DNA from: Marisediminitalea alba
Lineage (GTDB): Bacteria > Pseudomonadota > Gammaproteobacteria > Enterobacterales > Alteromonadaceae
Assembly: GCF_002993365.1 (NCBI RefSeq)
Contig: NZ_PVNP01000030.1
Location: 1 to 43,944 of the forward strand
DNA: 43,944 nt
Direction of reading: 5' to 3'
Shown: piece after piece, positions 1 to 7,893 of the stretch
Layout of the letters: every line of letters begins with the position of its first letter
How positions within the stretch are numbered: position 1 is the first letter of the stretch
Made by a program: the position numbers and the translations under genes
Notes under the pieces: model-generated
Database searches by the model: none
Seen by the model: the letters and a program-made list of their open reading frames with translations, nothing else
Told to the model about the DNA's origin: nothing

Positions 1-104
1 ACGTGGTCCCACCTGAATCCATTCCGAACTCAGAAGTGAAACACGTTAGCGTCGATGGTAGTGTGGGGTCTCCCCATGTGAGAGTAGAACACCGCCAGGC
101 TCCT
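1..104 (+). rRNA. rrf: 5S ribosomal RNA, 3' portion (cut by window start)
   Basis: The window opens inside a 5S rRNA gene. The conserved stretch around CCGAACTCAGAAGTGAAAC (26-44), the GATGGTAGTGTGGGG segment (53-67) and the 3' end CGCCAGGCTCC (92-102) match gammaproteobacterial 5S rRNA. The first part of the gene lies before position 1. The exact 3' end is approximate. An intrinsic terminator follows directly, so this is the last gene of an rRNA operon. The rest of that operon is outside the window. Confidence 0.93.
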
Positions 105-110
105 AATTGA

Positions 111-150
111 AACGAAAAAGGTCGACCATGAAGGTCGGCCTTTTTTCGTT
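111..150 (+). terminator. rRNA operon terminator
   Basis: A long, nearly perfect hairpin has arms at 111-127 and 133-150 and a five-base loop. The arms contain GGTCGACC/GGTCGGCC cores flanked by A-rich and T-rich runs, ending in six T residues. It lies a few bases after the 5S 3' end. Confidence 0.85.
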
Positions 151-207
151 TAAGTAAAACTGAAAGTTCTACTTCGCGGTCGTCCGTTCCCGAAGGGGGC
201 CCCCAGT

Positions 208-260
208 CTTCGCCAGAGGCGAAGCCGCTCCGAACGGAGCAAGCAAAACAATTTGCTTGC
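208..260. repeat. cluster of three short perfect hairpins between 5S copies
   Basis: Three back-to-back perfect inverted repeats lie here: CTTCGCC/GGCGAAG (208-214 and 218-224), GCTCCG/CGGAGC (227-232 and 235-240) and GCAAGCAAA/TTTGCTTGC (239-247 and 252-260). A GGGGGCCCCC palindrome (195-204) lies just before. No coding potential was seen in 151-277. The stretch is an rRNA spacer, structured at the RNA level if transcribed. Confidence 0.6.
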
Positions 261-277
261 TTGAAACCGTTCTCCGC

Positions 278-314
278 CCCCATGTGAGAGTAGAACACCG
301 CCAGGCTCCTAATT
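278..314 (+). repeat. remnant of a second 5S rRNA 3' end
   Basis: These 37 bases repeat positions 72-108 exactly, that is, the last part of the 5S gene plus AATT. The rest of a 5S gene is missing upstream. A shorter related piece (CCCCCATGTGAGAG) recurs at 42812-42825 on the far side of the prophage, so truncated 5S tails are scattered in this rRNA locus. Confidence 0.85.
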
Positions 315-325
315 CGAAAAACAAT

Positions 326-356
326 GAACCCAGCGAAAGCTGGGTTCTTTGCTTTT
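326..356 (+). terminator. intrinsic terminator after the 5S remnant
   Basis: A perfect 9-bp stem GAACCCAGC/GCTGGGTTC (326-334 and 339-347) with a GAAA tetraloop is followed by a T-rich tract (348-356). It terminates rightward transcription from the rRNA locus before the prophage. Confidence 0.85.
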
Positions 357-468
357 AGGACTGGTACTGCCGTACCACTCCTATGAAGACCCAACCATCG
401 AGGGTCATATCCATTACGCGCTTCGAACAGCGTCCTTGAGTGATACGTCCCTGTAGCGGGCATCCAGC
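357..468. other. host flank left of the prophage
   Basis: This stretch has no open reading frame or RNA gene that I recognise. It ends in the target duplication CCAGC (464-468). Removing the prophage joins it to 42734 onward and restores one continuous host sequence. It is the only part of the long gene-free stretch 105-661 that is neither rRNA-related nor phage end. Confidence 0.6.
464..468. repeat. 5-bp target site duplication, left copy
   Basis: CCAGC immediately precedes TGTAG at 469 and is repeated at 42729-42733 directly after CTACA. Five-bp duplications are what Mu-type transposition produces. Confidence 0.85.
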
Positions 469-492
469 TGTAGGGTAGTGATAGTTTTTAAA
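469..492 (+). repeat. prophage left end, terminal inverted repeat
   Basis: Aligned without gaps to the reverse complement of the right end (42705-42728), this 24-bp end matches at 16 positions: TGTAG at 1-5, then positions 7, 10, 12, AG at 15-16 and TTTAAA at 19-24. It should be the outermost transposase binding and cleavage site. Confidence 0.75.
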
Positions 493-566
493 TTAATCTG
501 AAACGAGAAAATTACCCTCTAGCCCTTTTTCAATAAGGGATTCGGCCAATTTTTATCAGAACGCAG

Positions 567-590
567 TTTTATAATAGGTTTTGAAATATT
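567..590 (+). promoter_or_regulatory. subterminal site resembling the early operator
   Basis: The 13 bases TTTATAATAGGTT (568-580) are identical to 17561-17573 in the early control region. The shorter motif AATAGGTTTT recurs in inverted orientation near the right end (complement of 42686-42695). By position it is a second-rank transposase or regulator binding site of the left end. Confidence 0.55.
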
Positions 591-661
591 TTGGCACTCT
601 TCGAGTTTTTACTAGTAAGAAAGTGGGGGTTTAGTGGTAAAAAAGTTATCTCAAATTACTA

Positions 662-1876
662 CTAATTAGCACCGGCTAAACTTCCAAATAACAGTAGATA
701 TGGCCCGTTGATAAGTTCGGTACCGGATACCAGGAAAGCAGACTCAACGTAATTCAGTTCGCCTTGCCCAGCTATAGTCACTGTAAAAGCCAAGTACCCA
801 TTTTCACCTTGTTTAGCGTAAATCAGGCTTTGGGTTGATTGGTTGTATAACACTGCATCTGGGTTCCGCAGTATGGCCGGGATCTGGTTTATAGATGAAA
901 GCGCGATACTCTGGCCAGCCGCACCATTTAGCATTTCGGCAATGCTTTGGTCGCGAATAGCGATCGCAGCGTTCGTTGGATACCTAAGTTCGTCGGCCAG
1001 CTCGTTGATAACGATGTTATTAACGTAACCAACACCAATAGCGCCGCTATCTATATCTGTTTTACCTTTTACCACCTGGTAAGCTACTTTATTTGAAAAG
1101 CGTTTAAACGGGTTTTCAAAGTGGTTTAAATCAATGTTATTAAGTGCCGCCTGCCTTAAATCGGCTGGCACTTCCATCAACTGCTGGCCAAATGCCTTTT
1201 CCGGGCCCAGCCATTCCATCCCAACGTTATAATCCCAACTAAATCCGATGCCATCATATTCTCGGGTCACTTCACCTGTTTCAGGATCCAGAGTGTCCGA
1301 CTGGCGAGGCATTTCAACCGTTGATTCGGTTAGACCTTCCTCTTCCATATCATCCTGAGAAAGTGATCTCACGCCACAACGGCATAGCCAGTCATTTGGT
1401 GGGTAGATTAGCCGCCATATTAGGTGATCAATACGGATGACCTTAAGGTGCCACTTCATATGTGACTGCCGCACCCGTTCGTCGCCAACAGTAAGGTATT
1501 GCAGATACGGCCGGTACTCACGCATTCGCCATAGCTGTTCCCATTTTCCTGCCATATAGGCAGTAATCTTGTTGGTTTGGAATATAACGCGGGTGCGCCA
1601 GCCCCGTTTACCGTTGTATGACCAGCCGTGTTTATCGACTATGCGATCAAACTCTTTTCTGAAGTCGTTTAGGGTACCGCCAGATTCAATCACTTGGTTA
1701 ACTGCATTATAAAAGTCAGTAGCGATGGCAAGCTTTGCCGCCCCGGCAACAGTAAACGCTTTTGAATGAACAGGGCCTACCAAATCCCGCCATTGGCGGG
1801 ATGGTATTACGAGTTTGTTCTGGAAGAATTTAATGGCTTCCGTAAATGGCAAACCATCGACTTTTATATCAGCCAT
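662..1876 (-). CDS. Mu F-like head morphogenesis protein (gp30 family) with C-terminal extension
   Basis: The N-terminal half matches the Phage_Mu_F family of minor head proteins that bind the portal during procapsid assembly. The tell-tale part is the segment around residues 128-170, with GDERVRQSHM and the cysteine motif PPNDWLCRCGVRSLS. The C-terminal part (about 225-404) is separate and contains IPAILRNPDAVLY (332-344) and a final LLLFGSL. This resembles the PBECR nuclease-like domains often fused to Mu F proteins. It is the last gene of the leftward late operon, four bases after the DHH gene. In other Mu-like phages the next gene is the protease, which here lies 22 kb away on the other strand. 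Function of the N-terminal half is well supported; the toxin-like label for the C-terminal half is tentative. Confidence 0.85.
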   Translation of the reverse strand: MADIKVDGLPFTEAIKFFQNKLVIPSRQWRDLVGPVHSKAFTVAGAAKLAIATDFYNAVNQVIESGGTLNDFRKEFDRIVDKHGWSYNGKRGWRTRVIFQTNKITAYMAGKWEQLWRMREYRPYLQYLTVGDERVRQSHMKWHLKVIRIDHLIWRLIYPPNDWLCRCGVRSLSQDDMEEEGLTESTVEMPRQSDTLDPETGEVTREYDGIGFSWDYNVGMEWLGPEKAFGQQLMEVPADLRQAALNNIDLNHFENPFKRFSNKVAYQVVKGKTDIDSGAIGVGYVNNIVINELADELRYPTNAAIAIRDQSIAEMLNGAAGQSIALSSINQIPAILRNPDAVLYNQSTQSLIYAKQGENGYLAFTVTIAGQGELNYVESAFLVSGTELINGPYLLLFGSLAGAN

Positions 1877-1880
1877 TCAA

Positions 1881-2783
1881 TCAATTCTGCTGCTTTAATG
1901 AGAGTGTATTGAGGTCGTCGAACGCGATGCGGAAGCCTGCTGCATTTTTATGTCCACCGCCACCAAAAAAGCCAGCTATAACCGAAACATCAACACCGCC
2001 ATCTTGCGAACGTAGGCTGTATGTCCTGCCTTTACTTGTTTCATAATAACAAGCAGCAAAGGGTTCATCTTTGCTCATTATGTTGCCAGCTTCGCTGCTA
2101 AAAAAATAAGGGGCGTTAAGCACTGGTACATCATAGCCAGCAATGACGGTTCTATGTGCAGCTGACCTGATAAGTTCGTTGACATCCTTCATATGCTTTC
2201 GCATAAGCGCTACACCTTCTTCATATAACGATTCGGTTGAGCGCTCTAATATGAGTTCATCCCATAGTGCAAAGTCATAAGGATAACTAAAAACAGCAGC
2301 TTGTATCTCTTTAGTACCAGGTAGCTCAAAACGCCATAGGTCTCGGTCTTGAATATGTTTGATTAGATCAGGTGCTGGTTCATCATGAAAGAAATCCCAA
2401 GCCAACATGGCACCAGAACGCTCCATATCAAACAAAGTACCAACTAAAGGTTTGTTTTGTGAAGCGCACCAGCGGCCTAACTCGATGAAAAAGCCATCAT
2501 AGCCAAATACTTCTTTAACAGGCTCTAACCCCTTTAAATCTTCCTGAGCCGATTTATGGTGATCGAGTATCAGGATACTGTTTGCCTTAAATGACAGTTC
2601 TTGCAGTACATCGAGTTTATAGCTGAAATCAACAAGGATAACGTCACGGCCTGTAACGTCAGGGGCTTCATGTCCGTAATGGCCTGCATGAAATTCGACG
2701 TCATTACCCAAGGCATGACGTACGGCCCAGGCTGCACCGAATCCATCTGCACAGTTCCCATGATAGATACATAGCTTTTTCAT
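1881..2783 (-). CDS. DHH-family phosphoesterase
   Basis: A complete 300-residue DHH phosphoesterase. HGNCADGFG (8-16) carries the first metal-binding Asp, VDFSY (51-55) the second motif, DHH (74-76) the name motif, and GGGGHKNAAGF (274-284) is the DHHA1 substrate-binding loop. Family members cleave short RNAs, pAp or cyclic dinucleotides with manganese. Which substrate applies here cannot be told. The gene sits between portal and F-like head genes in the late operon, where Mu has no such gene, with a good ribosome site (AAGGTGAG) ahead. A role against nucleotide-signalling defences or in nucleotide salvage is possible but only inferred. Confidence 0.9.
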   Translation of the reverse strand: MKKLCIYHGNCADGFGAAWAVRHALGNDVEFHAGHYGHEAPDVTGRDVILVDFSYKLDVLQELSFKANSILILDHHKSAQEDLKGLEPVKEVFGYDGFFIELGRWCASQNKPLVGTLFDMERSGAMLAWDFFHDEPAPDLIKHIQDRDLWRFELPGTKEIQAAVFSYPYDFALWDELILERSTESLYEEGVALMRKHMKDVNELIRSAAHRTVIAGYDVPVLNAPYFFSSEAGNIMSKDEPFAACYYETSKGRTYSLRSQDGGVDVSVIAGFFGGGGHKNAAGFRIAFDDLNTLSLKQQN

Positions 2784-2800
2784 TTTAACTCACCTTATAT

Positions 2801-4246
2801 TTAACTTTCACTTACCATGCCGCGCCCAAAGTCACCTTCCAGCTCCTGAGTAACTACGTTACGTAGTGCTTCGGTATCGAGGTCGGCGTATGAACTTACA
2901 ATATTGGCTAATACCTCTTCTAAGGTATCGCCGCTATCGATTGCCTGTTTTACCTGGTTAATGATCTGCTCTATGGCAATATCCTGCTCTGTCCATTCGT
3001 CCTCGGCTTTTGAGAATTGAGCCTGTTCACCAGGTGTATTTTCGCGCTGTTGATTGCCGGTAAATACAACGTCCTCGCCATCGGTGGGTTCAGATAGTTC
3101 CAGGCGTTTATAAATGTCTTCACGGCGAACAGGTACCAGCGTGCTGGCCTGCTTAAAGAAGTTAACATCGCCGGTATTCAGCTCTTTTTTGTCAACATAC
3201 TTATATTTAGGCGCTTCAACGTTGGGTCCAAAATTCACCTCTGTGATCATCTTGAACAATTCGTTGTAGGTATCGGCCACCAGGGTACGGTCTGCTTTTA
3301 GGTTTTCTACCGTGCGCTGCGCATGCGTTTCGGCGGCAGCCCGGCTCCCACCGTCGATAATTTCCGTACTCAAGCTCTGGCTGGTAAGGGCCTTACTCAT
3401 TTCGCGGTTACATAGGTTGACCAGTCGTTCCTGGGGCAGCTCACCGCTTGTTTTAGTCTCTAACAATGATAGGTCTACATCTTCGGGTATTGCGGCTACA
3501 GCATCCTCAAGCATGCTCTGCAGCCGTTCCACCAGTGCTGCAATGCCTTTATCGTCGGTACCTTGCGGGTATTTACCAATAGGCCATGGCACCCCGTACT
3601 TTTCGCAGAATTTAACGAAAAACTTCATGCCGCCGTTTTTGAACATCCACGGCCAAAAGCAGCAGCTTAATAACGCCAAACCATAGGGGTTTTGTCGGGT
3701 GGGCATATGACGCGTTACCAGCCAGCGATAGGGTTCTGGTGGTTCACCCTCTGGTTGCCGAATGGTGCGTATCAGTAGTTCTCCATCGGCATTAAAGGCA
3801 TATGATTCAGTACTGATATCGAATAGCTTTTCCGGTACCAATTTGCCGTCTAATACTTGCCATTTTACATGGTGAACGCGTCGACCAACGAGCGGTGCCA
3901 GACCAATTGACCAGGTAATATCCGGCCAGCGCATGGCGCTGTTGGGTTGCCGGGTAAATATATTTTCACATAACTCCCTGGCAGCATCTGCCTGGGGGCT
4001 GTCATCACCGGCTTTTATCTCGTGTTTAAAACCCAGTAAACCCGCTCGCAGTGGGCGCACTTCGCCAATTACATGGGCGTCTGCCAGTATTTCGTTATAC
4101 ACGGCATAATCAATACCAGCTTTACGCAGAATAACGTCTGGGTCGGGTAGCTCGTTAAGCAAGTCAACCAGCTGCCGATCCAACAGGTTGTCTATAACCT
4201 CAGTGCCAGTCAGTGCGTTTTTTTTATTTATGACTTTATCCGCCAT
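2801..4246 (-). CDS. portal protein (DUF935, Mu gp29 family)
   Basis: The protein matches the DUF935 portal family of Mu-like phages in size (about 480 residues) and in segments such as the ENIFTRQPNSAMRWPDITWS region near the N terminus and the PYGLALLSCCFWPWMFKNGG region near residue 195. It forms the dodecameric ring through which DNA enters the head. It directly follows the terminase large subunit, overlapping it by about 11 bases. Two ATGs lie six bases apart; the inner one (4246) has AGAGGG at a seven-base spacing, while the outer one (4252) has the same site only one base away, so the inner start is preferred. Confidence 0.92.
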   Translation of the reverse strand: MADKVINKKNALTGTEVIDNLLDRQLVDLLNELPDPDVILRKAGIDYAVYNEILADAHVIGEVRPLRAGLLGFKHEIKAGDDSPQADAARELCENIFTRQPNSAMRWPDITWSIGLAPLVGRRVHHVKWQVLDGKLVPEKLFDISTESYAFNADGELLIRTIRQPEGEPPEPYRWLVTRHMPTRQNPYGLALLSCCFWPWMFKNGGMKFFVKFCEKYGVPWPIGKYPQGTDDKGIAALVERLQSMLEDAVAAIPEDVDLSLLETKTSGELPQERLVNLCNREMSKALTSQSLSTEIIDGGSRAAAETHAQRTVENLKADRTLVADTYNELFKMITEVNFGPNVEAPKYKYVDKKELNTGDVNFFKQASTLVPVRREDIYKRLELSEPTDGEDVVFTGNQQRENTPGEQAQFSKAEDEWTEQDIAIEQIINQVKQAIDSGDTLEEVLANIVSSYADLDTEALRNVVTQELEGDFGRGMVSES

Positions 4247-5867
4247 GTCCATACCCTCTCAAATCTGTTGTGCCCCGGCGCTTGGCGGTGCCTACTTTGG
4301 GGAGCCCGCCTGCACCGCTTACTGCCAGCATCCACAGCATGTGCAAACAATCCGGGCCATCATCGTGATCCGCTTCTGGCCAGTGGCGCAGTTGGTCATA
4401 CAGCACGGTTTGAGAGCTGTGCAGCAATATCTCACCGTTAGTTATATAGGGCTCCAGGCTTTCAATACGCAGCTCTTTGTCTGTATTTGGCACAATGGCT
4501 CTGGTAGGTACAGCGATGCCTTTTTCTTTGCCTCGTTCTATTAGCCTGGTACGCATAAATTCCTGAAACTGCACCGCCTCTATGCCCCATACCATGCAGT
4601 TGTACTCGCGGTGGAACTTAATAATGTCCTCAATAATGAGGTTAGGAATACGCCGTTTAATGCTGGCTTCTACAACGTGTAAGTTGCCTTTTTGCCTGTC
4701 GTACCCGCCTACCAGTATGGCGCTGGGGTCGCGCTTTTTGTTCTTTTTACCCAATGAGGGATCGCACGCCCCGTAATACACCCAGCGGTCGGCCATGTGT
4801 ACCCAGAATTTGATACCGGTAAAGGTGGCTTCTTCTTCGTTGGTGGGGTCGTTTTGAAACTCGCAGTCAAAGGCATGTTTGTCGTCGGCGCGTTCCATCA
4901 TCAGGAATAGCAATGGCCGCTTTTCGGGCCAGCTCACTATTGCGCCTTCATCCATTGCTTTCTTGCGCTGCAGGTAGAATTGCTCTGCAGCGTCTTCGCC
5001 ATCGTTGCGAAGGATTTCTTCCCATTTTTCCCACAAATCCATGTCTACGGGCCAGCGGATAATCGACTGGAATTTGGCGTGTTTAAAACTGGGGAGCTTT
5101 ATTGTTCTGGCCAGTACTGAGTCATAGTGCAGCATGGTGCCGATATACATGATCTTCAATGAGCCATCAGGCGGCCCCAGCTTAAATACTGCTTTTTTAA
5201 GCCATTTAAATATCTTGTCACGCTGTTCAGGGCTTTTTACGTTTTCATCGTTTTCGATGTCGTCAAGCTTTACCCGGTCTGGCCGGTATGCCCCATGGCG
5301 AATACCCCGTATTTTTTGCCCAGCACCAAAGGCAGTTACTTTTATGTTGTTGCGAGTTACCATTACCCCTGCACGCCACACTGGCCCTTGGCCTGCTATG
5401 TCAGGATAGTCCTGGGCTAGTCTGGGGTTGGTATCCAACTCGGCTTTTATGGCCTCCAGCATGGGCGCTGCCTGCGTTTCAAACGCATCCATAATAATTA
5501 CAGTGTTATGGGTTTTTTCGGTGATGATTTCCCATAGGGTATGCAGTTGGGTAGCTATAGTAGATTTAGCCTCACCACGCGGGGCTATAATGGCCTCACG
5601 TACGCCTTTTACCGTGGCTGATATCTCCGGCAGGCGCTTGAATAAATGCTTGTGTAATGCCGACTCCGTGTCATCAATATAGTGCGGAAAATAGGTTTTA
5701 CAGAAGAACTTAAAGCCCGTAACCGGATCACGGGTTTTGCGGTTACGTTCGGCCCTGGCATCTTCGTCTGCGGCGAAGCCCTCCACCTCATTTTCAATCT
5801 GCAGGCGTATTTCATCCCCCAGTTGAGTAAGTACCTTTAAAAACTCATTTACCGAGGTTTTAGCCAT
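4236..5867 (-). CDS. terminase large subunit (Mu gp28-like)
   Basis: DNA-packaging motor and headful nuclease. The ATPase half has the Walker A motif APRGEAKST (about residues 95-103) and a likely Walker B acidic stretch KLDDIENDE (about 200-208). The nuclease half begins near residue 365 with ACDPSLG and continues through WGIEAVQFQEF, with a further acidic site in DHDDGPD near 520, as in RNase H-like terminase nucleases. The length of 543 residues is normal for the family. It overlaps the small subunit gene by eight bases and the portal gene downstream. Confidence 0.94.
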   Translation of the reverse strand: MAKTSVNEFLKVLTQLGDEIRLQIENEVEGFAADEDARAERNRKTRDPVTGFKFFCKTYFPHYIDDTESALHKHLFKRLPEISATVKGVREAIIAPRGEAKSTIATQLHTLWEIITEKTHNTVIIMDAFETQAAPMLEAIKAELDTNPRLAQDYPDIAGQGPVWRAGVMVTRNNIKVTAFGAGQKIRGIRHGAYRPDRVKLDDIENDENVKSPEQRDKIFKWLKKAVFKLGPPDGSLKIMYIGTMLHYDSVLARTIKLPSFKHAKFQSIIRWPVDMDLWEKWEEILRNDGEDAAEQFYLQRKKAMDEGAIVSWPEKRPLLFLMMERADDKHAFDCEFQNDPTNEEEATFTGIKFWVHMADRWVYYGACDPSLGKKNKKRDPSAILVGGYDRQKGNLHVVEASIKRRIPNLIIEDIIKFHREYNCMVWGIEAVQFQEFMRTRLIERGKEKGIAVPTRAIVPNTDKELRIESLEPYITNGEILLHSSQTVLYDQLRHWPEADHDDGPDCLHMLWMLAVSGAGGLPKVGTAKRRGTTDLRGYGHGG

Positions 5868-6357
5868 AGGTTTTACTTACCTCACGGCCAAAGGGCTCCA
5901 GGATTTCTAAGAATACATGGGCATGCTGTGGGTAGTCGTTGCGGATAAAGGTGCTTAGCAGTTGCAGCAGCTCCATCGCAAAGCCGATTTTATCGAAGTT
6001 GTTGCTGGTACCCAGAAACTTACTCACCTTACTCATTGAGTCTGCCCACTTAGACATCAAATCCACCATGTCCTGGGGCTTTAGCTGTTCGGTTTGCTCG
6101 ATGGACTCAAAGATACGCTCGCTTTGAATATAAAAGCGCTCCAGTACCTGGTTAAGCAACTCCTTCTTACCGCCCTGGGAAAGTAACAATGCATTGCGCG
6201 CGGTGTCCCAGTCGTCACCCTCTTTTTTTGCCCGGGCCTTCCAATTACGCGCCGTGCCATAGCTCACACCATGCATTGAGGCAGCAACTGTTAGGTCCTG
6301 CTGTTCATTCACATAGGAGCTACGTACCGCTAACTGGGTTTTGGATGAATGCGCCAT
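5860..6357 (-). CDS. terminase small subunit (DUF1804 family)
   Basis: The N-terminal HTH-like segment (about 24-43, AASMHGVSYGTARNWKARAK) and the helical remainder fit the DUF1804 proteins found just ahead of the large terminase in Mu-like phages. It should recognise phage DNA for packaging. Its start overlaps the stop of the upstream gene at 6357, giving tight translational coupling. Confidence 0.85.
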   Translation of the reverse strand: MAHSSKTQLAVRSSYVNEQQDLTVAASMHGVSYGTARNWKARAKKEGDDWDTARNALLLSQGGKKELLNQVLERFYIQSERIFESIEQTEQLKPQDMVDLMSKWADSMSKVSKFLGTSNNFDKIGFAMELLQLLSTFIRNDYPQHAHVFLEILEPFGREVSKTYG

Positions 6358-6575
6358 TAACCGCTAATGCCCTTTTTAATCGCATCAATACTTATCGCCA
6401 CAAATGCAGCCACCGTTGCTGATATCCCTGCACTGTGGGTTTCCTGCTTGCGCAAACGGGTGTCTAACCCCCGCTGGTGCTCCCACTGGTTTTTATTGTC
6501 TTCTTTCAGGCCATCCAGCTTGGCGTCTATTTCACCCAGTTTGGTAAATAGTGCCTGTTTTGTTACGTCATCCAT
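6357..6575 (-). CDS. small coiled-coil and membrane protein of the lysis cassette
   Basis: This 72-residue protein has a charged helical, probably coiled-coil N-terminal part (residues 1-47) and a single hydrophobic segment near the C terminus (about 49-63, ISATVAAFVAISIDA). The architecture recalls XhlA-type holin partners. It overlaps the holin gene by one base. A role in regulating or completing lysis is inferred from this position. No separate Rz/Rz1 spanin pair was found. Confidence 0.7.
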   Translation of the reverse strand: MDDVTKQALFTKLGEIDAKLDGLKEDNKNQWEHQRGLDTRLRKQETHSAGISATVAAFVAISIDAIKKGISG

Positions 6576-7093
6576 TAGCGTTCTCTCTCACTGGCGTCCA
6601 TTGATCCGCCAAAATAAAAACCAGTCACTTCTTTTCTTTCGTCAAACAGCGATTTAATTGCCATGCCAAGTACATTGCTAACAGCCGCAAGCAAAGCCGC
6701 ATCGTGGCGAAAAAAGTGCAGCACCACGCAGTTAATGATCACCAAAGCCACAATGAACGGGAGGTTAAAGCGCATAACGCGCTCGGCTATTTTATCGGCT
6801 TGCTGGGGGTGAATACGGTAGGTTTGCCTGGCGTCTTTGCGGTCTTCATAGGCTGCTAGCTTTAGCACGTGCTCGTTTTGCAATAGCTGTCTTTTCAGTT
6901 CGCCAGCATAAACAAGATTAGTGGAAACGGTGTTTAATGCTTCGTCGGGCGTGTCTTTGCCGGTTACTTGTTTAGCCAGGTCAATTACCTTGTTGGCAAC
7001 CTTACCCGTTACCGTGCCGCTGATTTTTTCTTTTAGCCAATCATCAACACCCGCCGCTTTGGCGAGAGCTAACGCAATGGTTACAGGTTCCAT
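6575..7093 (-). CDS. holin, GTA_holin_3TM-like
   Basis: The 172-residue protein begins with an amphipathic or hydrophobic helix (1-18), has a charged middle containing a ...QQADKIAERVMRFN segment, then two membrane spans (about 109-127 and 133-150). This is the layout of the GTA_holin_3TM family. It lies directly after the endolysin gene (13-base overlap) and should form the inner-membrane lesion that releases the endolysin. Confidence 0.75.
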   Translation of the reverse strand: MEPVTIALALAKAAGVDDWLKEKISGTVTGKVANKVIDLAKQVTGKDTPDEALNTVSTNLVYAGELKRQLLQNEHVLKLAAYEDRKDARQTYRIHPQQADKIAERVMRFNLPFIVALVIINCVVLHFFRHDAALLAAVSNVLGMAIKSLFDERKEVTGFYFGGSMDASERER

Positions 7094-7524
7094 ACGTTTT
7101 CCTCGGTGAGTTCAAAGTGGGGGTAGTCTCTGAATTTATGGTCAAGTGTGCGGCCATCGCTGTCCCAATCGCCGCCCCAAATAACCTGGTGTGTAATATC
7201 GCCAGCAATGTAAAGTCGCTTGGCCGTTACTAGTACCGCGCCTGCAAAGGCAGCAAACGCTGATAAGTCGTTCCAGTCGGTGTTTTTAAGCTCTGCAAAG
7301 TACGGCCCCATATCAATGGCCATGCTGGGGTACTGGTTATGTTTTGATAGTGGCCAGCGTAGCTCTGATTTGCCATCGGCTACCGCTTTGTTCTGTGCGT
7401 ATTCGCCCCGGTGCCCTTCAAAAATACTGAAATCGATAAAGTTAATCAGCTCCAGGCAAATCACCATCCAGTCGCGGTGGCACGTCATTAGCTCCTCATA
7501 GGAATTACTGCTAAAGCTATACAT
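7081..7524 (-). CDS. endolysin, M15-type D-Ala/L-Ala peptidase
   Basis: The zinc-peptidase pattern of family M15 is visible: SKHNQYPSMAIDM (60-72), with ligands His62 and Asp71, and DYPHFE (133-138), with His136. The preceding WGGDWDSDG turn is typical of this group. It should cut peptide cross-links of peptidoglycan at lysis. There is no signal peptide, consistent with holin-dependent release. It is followed by the holin and preceded, with an eight-base overlap, by a gene of unknown function. Confidence 0.88.
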   Translation of the reverse strand: MYSFSSNSYEELMTCHRDWMVICLELINFIDFSIFEGHRGEYAQNKAVADGKSELRWPLSKHNQYPSMAIDMGPYFAELKNTDWNDLSAFAAFAGAVLVTAKRLYIAGDITHQVIWGGDWDSDGRTLDHKFRDYPHFELTEENVWNL

Positions 7525-7852
7525 TAGAGCCTCTCAGCGCGTTTTTTAAATCCTGGCAATGCTGAAGGGCCACAGAGGGTAAAACCGTTTTAGGTTTGGT
7601 TTTAAGACTTTCTGGGAGCGGGGCGAATTTATAGGTATGGTGGTAGTCAGCCGGGCGCTTTTTATTGCGGTTCATGGCTTCTTTGCGTTGCTGACTGGTG
7701 CGAACCATTGATACCGTGCTGCGCAACAAATTACGCAAGTGATGCGGGCATGTGTTGGCCAGCTCGTTCCTGCGTGCTTTGTCTTTGGCGCGGCATATTT
7801 TCACCGCTAACGAAATAAGGTCTGTGGCTTTCATAACCACAGCATGCAGCAT
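7517..7852 (-). CDS. hypothetical basic protein, first gene of the leftward late operon
   Basis: I do not recognise this protein. It is strongly basic, with segments such as CRAKDKARRNELANTCPHHL and NRNKKRPADYHH. Two in-frame ATGs (7852 and 7834) are possible and neither has a strong ribosome site. It lies between the Mor-like activator gene and the endolysin, directly downstream of a dyad (7865-7893) that could be the activator's target. Confidence 0.6.
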   Translation of the reverse strand: MLHAVVMKATDLISLAVKICRAKDKARRNELANTCPHHLRNLLRSTVSMVRTSQQRKEAMNRNKKRPADYHHTYKFAPLPESLKTKPKTVLPSVALQHCQDLKNALRGSNV

Positions 7853-7864
7853 CTATTTAGGGGC

Positions 7865-7893
7865 TATATCCCGAAGCTTTTTCCGTGGATATA
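7865..7893 (-). promoter_or_regulatory. candidate activator dyad before the leftward late operon
   Basis: Perfect 7-bp arms TATATCC (7865-7871) and GGATATA (7887-7893) lie 15 bases apart, two helical turns centre to centre. They are in the 68-base gap between the Mor-like gene and the first late gene. Mor and C proteins of Mu bind interrupted dyads just upstream of late promoters, so position and shape fit. No strong -35 box was seen, as expected for an activated promoter. Confidence 0.4.

Noticed and set aside
278..314. The 5S-like repeats on either side of the prophage as attachment-site core repeats of an integrase
   Set aside because: No integrase gene is present, the right copy is short and lies 84 bases outside the right end, and the CCAGC/TGTAG boundary explains the insertion fully.
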